DNA of 64,000 bases from Prolixibacteraceae bacterium (lineage in GTDB: Bacteria > Bacteroidota > Bacteroidia > Bacteroidales > Prolixibacteraceae). The DNA lies in the NCBI GenBank assembly GCA_028683385.1, contig JAQUIJ010000008.1:124001-188000 (forward strand). The letters are read 5' to 3'. The first letter of the stretch is position 1. Each line of letters begins with the position of its first letter. The position numbers and the translations under genes were made by a program. Positions 33,301 to 40,589 of this stretch are shown in pieces. The notes under the pieces were generated by a model. That model had not been told where the DNA came from and searched no databases. It saw only the letters and a program-made list of their open reading frames with translations.

Positions 33301-33703
33301 GCAGTCGTTCTGGAAACATCGGGGCAATCTTTTTGTTCGCCGGAATCCTAACTTGGGGTGGATTGTCCTGCCCAATATGTTGATATTCCAACTCATTTTG
33401 CCGCTTTTATCACCTTTAGTTGACATTACCCTGTTGATTTCGATTTTCATGCCAAAAGGTGGGATAATCGTGTTACTTTATTTTGCTTACTATGCATTGG
33501 ATTTATGCATTTCAATTCTTGCTTTTCGGTTCGATGGCGAAAAGTTTACCCTGCGCGTAGCTGGTAATCTGTTTTTGCAGCGAATCATTTACCGTCAGCT
33601 TTTATGGTATGTTTTGGTGAAAGGTTATGTGCGGGCACTGAAAGGTGAACTTGCAGCATGGGGTTTCCTGAAACGGACAGGAAGTGTTGAAATGGCGCAT
33701 TAG
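30335..33703 (+). CDS. GH18 - NodB polysaccharide deacetylase - GT2 synthase trifunctional membrane protein
   Basis: A 1122-residue fusion. An N-terminal helix (residues 22-45) precedes a GH18-like domain (about 110-425) with NGVNIDFEEL at 214-223, where the final DxE of DxxDxDxE is kept but two earlier Asp are Asn. Then comes a NodB deacetylase (about 490-690) with TFDDGP at 496, HTFLHPN and RPPYD. After a second helix (about 725) is a GT2 glycosyltransferase with VDDGS, DADT (850), AEDCDLTLR and QRFRW (979), then C-terminal helices. GT2 synthesis, N-deacetylation and hydrolysis in one chain fit secretion and trimming of a beta-linked N-acetylhexosamine polymer (PNAG- or chitin-like); the polymer is inferred. 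Confidence 0.9.
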   Translation: METSTKPVFYSTSSSRWKRFLWGVKILTVLILIGVVCLSFSLLHKQVFKLPSLHENLMLSQNENLKYNSADLQAAESEHFRKLALEARTRKEHNFYKKDKVIPGEIRKYMPVRAGFYVNWDIQSKYSLDQNASKMNMILPEWLFIQDTADVVSTDIDLSALEIMRRNHLAIVPMVSNYFKNVWNGKNVHRIITSPERRATLIKSLIDVLDKYKFNGVNIDFEELTDEKTDEYLVIFMKELHHELSCRGYLVTQDIAPFNEDYNVTELAKYTDFLFLMGYDQHNSTSEAGPVAAQTWLEAGLGDLCKKVPSDKVVLCLAAFGYDWQDGFQGEDVTYQEAISTALESEGKVKYDNNTYNLDYTYYDDNDKVHHVYFADAATAFNGMRTAANFETSGVAIWRLGSEDPRLWKFYSEDLSAPALTNKSFDVNLLQEEQSSYSVDYVGAGEVLNILSVPHPGKFNIEYNKADNLVAEEEYISLPSGYVINKAGEKKKQIVLTFDDGPDERYTPRILDILSEYKVPAAFFVTGINAEQNLPLVKRLYREGHEIGNHTFLHPNLTLTSDDRLKLELRSTGYIIESITGHATTLFRPPYDTDAEPTNPIQIRPIYTAKQEGYLTIGSSIDPRDWEEGVSADTIVARAERQSGLGNIILLHDAGGEREQTVAALPRIIEYYKMHGYQFVSLASLMDKKRDDIMPQAVGSFNKYLQTADATVFKTGYYFNRVVSAIFFLAMILSLLKLKSIAILAIRQRRKSKKLGINPILSVNYKVSVIVPGYNEEITAPKTVGNLLLSDYPDIEIVFVDDGSKDNTFRNIQSLYGDHPKVKALTKPNGGKASALNYGIGFATGDILVCIDADTVLNPDAIPRMVAGFDDPKVAAVAGNVKVGNLKNLLTRWQSIEYITSQNFDRRGYDVVNAIMVVPGAIGAFRRDAVMKVGMFTTDTLAEDCDLTLRLLSAGYKVRTCNEALAFTEVPETLHMLLKQRFRWTFGIMQSFWKHRGNLFVRRNPNLGWIVLPNMLIFQLILPLLSPLVDITLLISIFMPKGGIIVLLYFAYYALDLCISILAFRFDGEKFTLRVAGNLFLQRIIYRQLLWYVLVKGYVRALKGELAAWGFLKRTGSVEMAH

Positions 33704-33751
33704 ATATAAATTTTAATAACTTTGAGACAAAGCCTAAAACAGTTATTCAGT

Positions 33752-34849
33752 ATGAAGTTTTTCCAAATTTTCATTTTTTGCAGTTTTTTCGTTTTTGAAG
33801 CATCAGCGCAACCCTGGACCATTTTTCGTGGCAATCAACAGCTTACAGGTGCCACTTCTGCCAGCATTCCGGAAAAGCCAAAATTACTTACCTCATATCA
33901 AACCGGTGATGATATAAAAGCCACACCGGTAATGGATGGGCAAACCATATTTTGCGGATCGACTGATGGAACAATGTATGCGATTGGTTTGGACGGAAAG
34001 CTGAAATGGAAATTTGCTTCCGGAAATTCAATCGAGGCTCCGGCATTGGTCATGGATGGATCGGTGTTGTTTGGTCAGCTCGATGGATTGTTTTACCGCC
34101 TGGATGAAAAAACCGGGAAGGAAATCTGGAAATACAAAACCGATAACCAAATTATGGGTTCGGCCAACTGGCTGAAAGTTGCCGGAAAAGTGCGTTTGTT
34201 TGTAGGCAGTTACGATTATAATCTGCATTGTTTCGGTTTTGACAAGGGGGACAGCATCTGGCGCTACGAATCGGATAATTACATCAACGGAGCTCCTGCG
34301 CTTTATGGAAAATATGCGGTTTTCGGCGGTTGCGATGGCTTTTTGCATCTGGTAAATGTCGAGACAGGAAAGGTGTTTAAAAAGATTCATTTGGAGACTT
34401 ACATCGCATCATCGCCGGTGATTGAAGGTAAGTTCGCTTACGTGGGCGATTACGAAGGTAAATTTTTTGGTATTGATTTGGAGGCTGGTAAAATCGCGTG
34501 GACTTATCACGAAAAAGATAAAAACCTACCATTTATTGCTTCTCCGGCTTTAAGTGGAAATTTCATTGTCATTGGCAATCAGGACAAGTTTATTTACTGT
34601 TTTGATAAATCCAATGGTAAAATCGTATGGAAAGTAAAAACCAGCAATCGGGTTGAGTCGTCATCGGTGATTGCTTCAGGAAAAGTGATTACCGGAACCA
34701 TGGACGGAATGTTGTACATCCATGATCTAAAAACTGGTGCTGAACTTTGGAAATACGAATTGGGCAGCCCAATTGTTGGCAGTCCGGCAGTAATTTCAGG
34801 AAAGATTGTGGTTGGAGCAGGCGACGGCCGGATTTATGTGTTTGGATAA
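33752..34849 (+). CDS. Exported PQQ-like beta-propeller protein, sixth copy
   Basis: A 365-residue protein with signal peptide (VFEASAQ). It opens with PWTIFRGNQQLTG and carries short regular blades (IGLDGKLKWKF, LDEKTGKEIWKY, DLEAGKIAWTYH, DKSNGKIVWKVK, DLKTGAELWKYE), about eight in all, closer to classical BamB-like repeats than paralogues 1-3. Start ATG 33752 is chosen over TTG 33722. It follows the GH18-NodB-GT2 gene by 48 bases, same strand, so it may serve polysaccharide export rather than the redox cluster. Confidence 0.8.
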   Translation: MKFFQIFIFCSFFVFEASAQPWTIFRGNQQLTGATSASIPEKPKLLTSYQTGDDIKATPVMDGQTIFCGSTDGTMYAIGLDGKLKWKFASGNSIEAPALVMDGSVLFGQLDGLFYRLDEKTGKEIWKYKTDNQIMGSANWLKVAGKVRLFVGSYDYNLHCFGFDKGDSIWRYESDNYINGAPALYGKYAVFGGCDGFLHLVNVETGKVFKKIHLETYIASSPVIEGKFAYVGDYEGKFFGIDLEAGKIAWTYHEKDKNLPFIASPALSGNFIVIGNQDKFIYCFDKSNGKIVWKVKTSNRVESSSVIASGKVITGTMDGMLYIHDLKTGAELWKYELGSPIVGSPAVISGKIVVGAGDGRIYVFG

Positions 34850-34937
34850 ATCTTCAGATTATTTAGGATAAATAAAGTTGTAAATTAATCAAGTGGCATT
34901 AATTTTATACGACGAATAATTACATCTTCGGTATTCT

Positions 34938-36848
34938 ATGAAAAAAATAAATTTCCACTTCTTAGCTATTCTGAGCATACTTTTAATTTCTTATTCCTGT
35001 GAATATTCTCCTTCCGAAATTCCTTTAACCGAAGTTGAAAAACCGTCAGATCAGGCGCCTTCTATTTCAATTGACTTAACTCCTGAAATGGATACAATAA
35101 TGCTCAGTACTTCGGTTAATGTATCTTATAAGGTTGATGTTGGTTCTCTCACGATTTACGAGGTTAAATTTCTATTGGATGGTACCGATATGGGTACTCT
35201 TTTTAACGATGCAAATGGGCATTATGCTACAACTCTATCGTCGTCTAAGATAAGTGATGGTTTGCATGAGCTAAAGGTTAGAACTTACACTTCTACGAAT
35301 TCAGGAAGCATTGCTGATAAAGTGCAGGCTGAAGGTTATTTGTATGAGTTTACGTGGCCTGTAGTAGTTAATAAAGAAGCTAAGGATCAAATGAAATTTA
35401 CAAATCTTCAGGTTATTCCAACTGGAATTAAACTTTCCTGGTTCAAATACGATTATGCCGATTTTCAAAGATATACAGTAGGTAAATCTTCCATTATTCC
35501 AAATCAGTCCAGAGAATTAGTGAACACGGAAAATCCATACTTAACTTCGGTAGTTGATAATAATTATATCGAAGGCGACTATGTGACCTATAGTTTATAT
35601 ACCTACATGGACGGATTTGCAATGGATTCCAGATCATACGTTGAAGAGATCAAAAAGCCAAAAGTAACAATCAACTCCGATCGAACTATTGGTGTAAATT
35701 GGAGCCAATCAAAGTATCTACAAAACGTGAAATCGTATTACCTGAAAACTTCTATTCCAACATTTGGATATACTGAAGACAAGGAAATAGCCGATCTGGC
35801 TCAGACAACTGTTACGTTTAATGAAAAATTGGGTTTTGGTGGAAACTACGGAATGCAACTTCGGTATATTCCCAAAGGGTATGATGGGTACAATACTTTT
35901 GAGGTAAAAGGCGGACTTACCCAATTCGCCTTAGGCGATTCAATACCGGCATTTGAGCGTGGATTTCTCATTGAAGGAACAAACTCACTACTCATATATA
36001 AGGCTGGAAATTTTTTCAGGTACAATTATTCTACACATCAAAGTTCTTCCTCTTTTGCAATTACACCGATTGAAAGTGTTTACCAAAGATTTATTGTTAG
36101 TTCGGCTAGTGGTGAATTGTTTGGCTATTTCGAAAATAAGCAGTTCGTCGTAAGAAAATCAAGCGATTGGTCTTTGGTTAAGAAAATGGATATTGAGGCT
36201 TACGATGGATTTAATTCTATTTTAAGTGCGGTCTCCATTTCAAATAATGGAATGGTAGCTACGGTTGATATCTATAATAATCTTCGGATATTTAATTTAC
36301 AATCGGGCACAAAAATACTGGAGAAGGAGCCTGAAGGTTCGCAATTAATTCAAAGAGCAGTGCTTTCACCTGACGGTAAAAATGTGTGTTTAAGATATAG
36401 CAATTCTCTTGAAAATAAAAGTTTGCTGATTTCTTATTCCATTCAAAGTGGAACGCTGATTGAGAATGGAAGATACGAACGAGTTGGGTATGATTACGAG
36501 TCAAGTTTTTCTTATTCGCCTGTTAATGGGAAGATAATCCATTTCAATTATTTGGGAATGTACAGTTACAAAATCGATATTTTAAATCCGGAGACTTTAG
36601 CAGTTGAAAATTCATTACCGATGCCTGAATGGTTCATTCCAATCGCCTATGATTATACAAACGATCGGGTTATTGGGCAGTATCAATTTTTCCCAATTAA
36701 AAGATTCTCGTATATGTTGGATGTAAAAACAGGAAAACAATCCAAGGTGGTGCAATTTGTCGGACAAGAGCAATACTTGTTCTCGAACGGAACGGTTTTC
36801 GCTGGAAACGGGAGATCGATAAAAATTGATGATTACCTTATTCAGTAG
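34938..36848 (+). CDS. Large lipoprotein with Ig-like and propeller-like regions
   Basis: A 636-residue protein with a lipoprotein signal (LLISYSCEYS, Cys near residue 21). Residues 40-150 look like a bacterial Ig-like beta-sandwich (LSTSVNVSYKVDVGSLTIYEVKFLLDG), and about 330-630 contains WD40/YncE-like repeats (ISNNGMVATVDIYNNLRIFNLQSGTKIL, LSPDGKNVCLRYS). No family name can be given. The next gene, an outer-membrane barrel, starts 25 bases downstream; together they may form a surface complex. Confidence 0.65.
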   Translation: MKKINFHFLAILSILLISYSCEYSPSEIPLTEVEKPSDQAPSISIDLTPEMDTIMLSTSVNVSYKVDVGSLTIYEVKFLLDGTDMGTLFNDANGHYATTLSSSKISDGLHELKVRTYTSTNSGSIADKVQAEGYLYEFTWPVVVNKEAKDQMKFTNLQVIPTGIKLSWFKYDYADFQRYTVGKSSIIPNQSRELVNTENPYLTSVVDNNYIEGDYVTYSLYTYMDGFAMDSRSYVEEIKKPKVTINSDRTIGVNWSQSKYLQNVKSYYLKTSIPTFGYTEDKEIADLAQTTVTFNEKLGFGGNYGMQLRYIPKGYDGYNTFEVKGGLTQFALGDSIPAFERGFLIEGTNSLLIYKAGNFFRYNYSTHQSSSSFAITPIESVYQRFIVSSASGELFGYFENKQFVVRKSSDWSLVKKMDIEAYDGFNSILSAVSISNNGMVATVDIYNNLRIFNLQSGTKILEKEPEGSQLIQRAVLSPDGKNVCLRYSNSLENKSLLISYSIQSGTLIENGRYERVGYDYESSFSYSPVNGKIIHFNYLGMYSYKIDILNPETLAVENSLPMPEWFIPIAYDYTNDRVIGQYQFFPIKRFSYMLDVKTGKQSKVVQFVGQEQYLFSNGTVFAGNGRSIKIDDYLIQ

Positions 36849-36873
36849 TCAAACATTACCAAGAAATTTAGCT

Positions 36874-37563
36874 ATGAAAAAGATATTGCTCATTATATTT
36901 ATTCTGAATTCACTTTTACTGAGCGCACAAGAGCAGGAATCTAAATACCGGTTTGGAATTTCGGGTGGTTATGGAACATTTAATCACAGCGCCCCAAAAG
37001 CCTTAAATCAGGCTGCAATTGATCAGTTGCCTTTCGATGCAAAAATCATTGACGAGTTTGAACCAAACTTTAATTTTGGAGGTTACGCTCAATATCAATT
37101 ATTTAACCGGTTTTGGATAGGACCTGAATATCGTTACTATTATACAGGATCGCGTTTGGGTCAAAAAGATTATTCAGGAGTATATTCGTTCGATCAGTAT
37201 TTGCATGCACATACGGTCGGTTTAAAAATGGGATTTGTGGTAGCTGAAATTGACCGGTTTAGTTTCCTGATTCAGTTGAATTCAGGAGTTGGCTTTACCA
37301 AATGGAAAATGGATTCAGAATTAACACTTAGTGGAAATTCAGACAGCCAGGTTGATAAACTTAAGGGCCTTAGTTGGTATGCGCTGCCTTCGTTTGCTGC
37401 GAATTATAAACTATTTCAGGGTTTATCTCTGGTTGGTACAGCCGGATATTCGCTTGATTTGGTTAAAAAATATAAATACGAGGCGAACAGTGATATTAAA
37501 ATCGTAAAAAATCCAGATTGGAGCGGACTTCGATTAACTTTAGGACTTGAATACGAATTGTAG
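36874..37563 (+). CDS. Outer-membrane beta-barrel protein
   Basis: A 229-residue protein with signal peptide (LLLSAQEQ). Alternating strands with aromatic ends (YRFGISGGYG, FGGYAQYQLFNRFWIGPEYRYYY, RLTLGLEYEL at the C-terminus) fit a porin-family small barrel of eight to ten strands. ATG 36874 is chosen since it starts the signal peptide; the frame is open earlier within the upstream gene. No specific function. Confidence 0.72.
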   Translation: MKKILLIIFILNSLLLSAQEQESKYRFGISGGYGTFNHSAPKALNQAAIDQLPFDAKIIDEFEPNFNFGGYAQYQLFNRFWIGPEYRYYYTGSRLGQKDYSGVYSFDQYLHAHTVGLKMGFVVAEIDRFSFLIQLNSGVGFTKWKMDSELTLSGNSDSQVDKLKGLSWYALPSFAANYKLFQGLSLVGTAGYSLDLVKKYKYEANSDIKIVKNPDWSGLRLTLGLEYEL

Positions 37564-37625
37564 CATATGAAACGAGCCATGAGAGATCGCCTCACAAACA
37601 GGAGAATGATTATAATGGCGAGTTC

Positions 37626-37645
37626 CCTGTCTGCCGACAGGCAGG
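37626..37645. repeat. Short palindromic element cctgtctgccgacagg
   Basis: CCTGT and ACAGG flank CTGCCG, and an overlapping CTGCC/GGCAG pair gives an alternative fold. A related sequence (ctgcccgctcgcttgtcaggcgg) is embedded in the repeat at 48401. It lies between the barrel and the glycosyltransferase genes. Confidence 0.5.
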
Positions 37646-37676
37646 CATTTGACAATTAAAAACAAATTATAGACAG

Positions 37677-38969
37677 ATGAAAATCGCACACATCATTCCG
37701 GGCTCTGGCGGTAGTTTTTACTGTGGAAACTGCCTTCGCGACAGCAAATACATCCGTGCGCTGAAAGACTTGGGTCATCAGGTGATTAAAGTGCCTTTAT
37801 ATTTGCCCATTTTCGACGATGCCCACGATTTGGATGAAGTGCCTGTATTTTATGGGGCAGTGAATCTCTACCTCAAACAGCAATTTCCTATTTTCCGGCA
37901 CATGCCTGCGTTTGTCGAACATGTGCTCGATTCGAAAAGTGTATTGGAAATGGCTGCCCGAAAAGCAGGATCAACCCGCGCAAAAGGGCTGGAGGGAATG
38001 ACTATTTCGATGTTGTTAGGTGAAGAAGGTGGACAAAAGGAGGAACTTGAACGATTAGTCGATTGGCTGGCAGATGAGGCGAAACCCGATGTGGTTCACC
38101 TGTCGAATGCTTTGTTGTTGGGACTCGCTCACCGGATAAAAGAGCGGATGAATGTGGCGGTTGTTTGCTCGCTCCAGGACGAAGATGTTTGGGTAGATGC
38201 CATGGAAGATCATTTCCGTAAAGAGGTTTGGGACTTGATGAGTGAACGTGGCAAAGATGTGGATGTGTTTATACCTGTCAGCAATTATTTTGCGGCCGAA
38301 ATTCACAAACGAATGGTTATTCCTGGAAACAAGATTCAGACGGTTTATTTGGGGGTTGATGTTGCTGATTATTCCCCGAGACCAATAACTGAAAAGGAAC
38401 CTATGATTGGCTATCTCTCGCGAATGTGCGAAGAAAATGGGCTGGCCGTTTTGGTTGATGCTTATCTTATCCTCAGGGAAAATCCGGAATATTCGGCAGT
38501 TCAACTTAAAATTACCGGTGGAAAAACGGGCGACGATCTGCATTTCATCAAGGAACAAAAGCAAAAGATTTCGAAAGCCGGATTGGAAAACGATGTGTTT
38601 TGGGCTGAAGAATTTGAAGGGGAAGAACGACAAAAGTTCTTTGATTCAGTTCGGCTTATTTCAGTACCTGTGTTAAATGGTGAAGCTTTTGGATTGTACC
38701 AACTGGAAGCCATCGCTTCCGGAATACCTATGATTCAACCGGCGTTGGGCGCTTTCCCCGAAGTAATCAACCTCAGCGGTGGTGGAGTTATATATGGCGA
38801 TAATAAACCTGAATTGTTAGCTGAGGCTCTCGGTGAACTCATTTTTGACGATATCCGCCTTCAGGAATTAAGCGCCGCCGGAATTTTAGGTGTGAAAACC
38901 CATTTCGATATTCATGCCCAGGCAAAGAAAATGGTGGCGGTATATGAAAGTGCATTAAAGTCATCCTGA
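37677..38969 (+). CDS. Glycosyltransferase family 4 (GT-B) protein
   Basis: A 430-residue soluble enzyme. The N-terminus MKIAHIIPGSGGSFYCGNCLRD is a GT-B donor-acceptor start, with a C-terminal E-x7-E motif in GEAFGLYQLEAIASGIP that binds the nucleotide-sugar phosphate. It would transfer a hexose from UDP/ADP-sugar to an unknown acceptor. It could act in glycan or surface polysaccharide synthesis; the nearby GT2 fusion lies 4 kb upstream. A hairpin repeat follows the stop. Confidence 0.8.
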   Translation: MKIAHIIPGSGGSFYCGNCLRDSKYIRALKDLGHQVIKVPLYLPIFDDAHDLDEVPVFYGAVNLYLKQQFPIFRHMPAFVEHVLDSKSVLEMAARKAGSTRAKGLEGMTISMLLGEEGGQKEELERLVDWLADEAKPDVVHLSNALLLGLAHRIKERMNVAVVCSLQDEDVWVDAMEDHFRKEVWDLMSERGKDVDVFIPVSNYFAAEIHKRMVIPGNKIQTVYLGVDVADYSPRPITEKEPMIGYLSRMCEENGLAVLVDAYLILRENPEYSAVQLKITGGKTGDDLHFIKEQKQKISKAGLENDVFWAEEFEGEERQKFFDSVRLISVPVLNGEAFGLYQLEAIASGIPMIQPALGAFPEVINLSGGGVIYGDNKPELLAEALGELIFDDIRLQELSAAGILGVKTHFDIHAQAKKMVAVYESALKSS

Positions 38970-39022
38970 ACTTGTTTCAGGATCTCCGCGAAATTCAACA
39001 GACCCCGAAATAAATTCGGGGT
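38964..39022. repeat. Two-hairpin intergenic repeat, copy 1
   Basis: tcctgaa-cttgt-ttcagga (38964-38982) and accccgaa-ataaa-ttcggggt (39002-39022), both perfect stems. Related sequence in the same order occurs at 48391-48477. It begins a few bases before the glycosyltransferase stop and may terminate transcription. Confidence 0.75.
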
Positions 39023-39042
39023 GACGTTTAAAATTTAGAGAT

Positions 39043-39702
39043 ATGCTTCTTAAACTTGAAAAAATAACGAAATCCTACTCCAAAGATCGAACAATACTCG
39101 ATCAGCTTGATCTGGAAATTAAAGCCGGAGAACGTATTGCCATTGTTGGTCCATCGGGCTCAGGCAAAACAACATTGCTGAATTTGATCGGAACTTTGGA
39201 TCGTCCGGATTCGGGCAAAATGTTCTTCGAAAGTCAGGATCTATCTGCATTTTCCGATCAGCAACTGGCTGCATTCCGAAACGAAAAAATCGGATTTGTT
39301 TTCCAGATGCATCACTTGTTGCCGCAACTCACTTTACTCGAAAACATACTTTTACCAACATTGACGGATAAAAAGCTTCAGGGAAAGGAAACGTTGCAAC
39401 GTGCGCAGAAGTTGATTTCCAGAATGGGACTGGCAGAAGTGGCACATCAAAAACCTTCGGAATTGTCGGGTGGCGAATGTCAGCGGACCGCGGTTGCCCG
39501 TGCGCTGATCAACCGTCCCGGACTAATTTTGGCCGACGAACCAACCGGTGCGCTTGATCAAAAATCGGCTTTCAACCTGACTGATTTGCTGGTTGAATTG
39601 AATCAGGAAGAAGGAGTGACATTGATTGTAGTCACACATTCGATTGACGTGGCCAAAAAAATGGACCGGATTTATCGACTTGAAAACGGCAAACTGATTT
39701 GA
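39043..39702 (+). CDS. ABC transporter ATP-binding protein, LolD/MacB type
   Basis: A 219-residue ATPase with Walker A GPSGSGKTTLL (residues about 35-45), Q-loop VFQMHHLLPQ, signature LSGGECQRTAVARAL, Walker B LILADEPTGALD and the switch His in VVTHS. Size and sequence fit the LolD/FtsE/MacB group that powers FtsX-like permeases. Its partner is most likely the large permease at 40590, separated from it by a DUF1697 gene and repeats. Role: lipoprotein or lipid/peptide extrusion, inferred. Confidence 0.88.
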   Translation: MLLKLEKITKSYSKDRTILDQLDLEIKAGERIAIVGPSGSGKTTLLNLIGTLDRPDSGKMFFESQDLSAFSDQQLAAFRNEKIGFVFQMHHLLPQLTLLENILLPTLTDKKLQGKETLQRAQKLISRMGLAEVAHQKPSELSGGECQRTAVARALINRPGLILADEPTGALDQKSAFNLTDLLVELNQEEGVTLIVVTHSIDVAKKMDRIYRLENGKLI

Positions 39703-39737
39703 GTTCAACGTTCCAAATTTCAGGTTCCAGGTGTAAC
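39703..39737. repeat. Heptad array (GTTCCAR units) directly after a stop codon
   Basis: Five 7-base units starting on the base after the ABC ATPase stop: GTTCAAC, GTTCCAA, then ATTTCAG, GTTCCAG and GTGTAAC. It shares GTTCCAAATTTCA with the reverse complement of 21166-21200. Confidence 0.75.
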
Positions 39738-39756
39738 GAGATATTCTTTGCCGTCT

Positions 39757-39773
39757 GCTTTAGCTGACGGACA
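39757..39773. repeat. 17-base repeat gctttagctgacggaca, copy 2
   Basis: Exact match to 24611-24627. Here ccgtc pairs with gacgg across it (39751-39770). It lies 17 bases before the ATG of the DUF1697 gene. Confidence 0.8.
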
Positions 39774-39790
39774 TGATCAATCAAAAAGTT

Positions 39791-40336
39791 ATGAGCAAAT
39801 ACATCGCTATTCTTCGAGGAATTAATGTGGGATCGGGCCGGAAAGTACCGATGACCGATCTGAAAAAGCTGTGTGAGTCACTCGGATTGCAGAATGTGCA
39901 AACCTATATTCAAAGCGGAAATGTGGTGTTCGAACTGGGCAGACCAGAGGCAATTCTGATGTTGGAAATGCGTTTGCAGCAGGCTTTTTCAGAAACGTTT
40001 GGTTTTGATATTCCGGTGATTGTTCGCACTGACGAAGAATTGGCTGAATCCATTGCCCAAAACCCATTTCTGAAAGAAGAAAATTTAGATATTGAGCGGT
40101 TGCATCTTACGGTTCTAAAGGAATTGCCTAAGCCTGAACTCCTCGAAAAAATAAAGGGATATCAATATTTACCCGACCGGTATGAGATTATTGGTTGTAA
40201 TGTGTTTATTTTCTGCGCGGCCGGCTATGGCACGTCGAAACTGGTCAATTCGTTTTTCGAGTCGAAGCTGAAAGTGCCTGCCACCACCCGAAACTGGAAA
40301 ACCGTACTGAAATTGCATGAAATGGTTTTGCAGTAA
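39791..40336 (+). CDS. DUF1697-family protein
   Basis: A 181-residue soluble protein recognised by its N-terminus (YIAILRGINVGSGRKVPMTDLKKLCESLG) and NVQTYIQSGNVVFE, then LTVLKELP and TRNWKTVLKLHEM near the end. These are the family's hallmark segments; its biochemical role is unknown. Start ATG 39791 replaces an open frame from 39773. It interrupts what is probably an ABC ATPase-permease pair and is flanked by different repeats on both sides. Confidence 0.85.
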   Translation: MSKYIAILRGINVGSGRKVPMTDLKKLCESLGLQNVQTYIQSGNVVFELGRPEAILMLEMRLQQAFSETFGFDIPVIVRTDEELAESIAQNPFLKEENLDIERLHLTVLKELPKPELLEKIKGYQYLPDRYEIIGCNVFIFCAAGYGTSKLVNSFFESKLKVPATTRNWKTVLKLHEMVLQ

Positions 40337-40382
40337 TGTAAGAAATTGGGCTAATGTTGAACTCACTTCGGGGTTCTTTATA

Positions 40383-40540
40383 GGAGGCATTGCAATGCCT
40401 CCGGTTTCACCGGAGGTTATTCAGATTCAAGTCTTTCAGACTTGTACTTTTTGAAAACCCGGAAAGGGTTTAATTTGAATAACCGTGGGTGTTAACCCAC
40501 GGAAGCTAAAAGGACAGAAGTTACAACCCTGAAGGGGTTG
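40383..40540. repeat. Chain of six hairpins between DUF1697 and ABC permease genes
   Basis: Stem-loops in series: a perfect 20-base palindrome (40383-40402), cctccggt-ttc-accggagg (40398-40416), caagtct-ttc-agacttg (40428-40444), aaaccc-ggaaa-gggttt (40455-40471), ccgtgggt-gtta-acccacgg (40483-40502) and caaccc-tgaag-gggttg (40524-40540). Hairpins 1 and 2 share bases and exclude each other. The last resembles the first hairpin at 17740. Confidence 0.82.
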
Positions 40541-40589
40541 AATAATTTTGGAATTATTGTTTATCTTTTTTAATACCTATTTCAACTGC

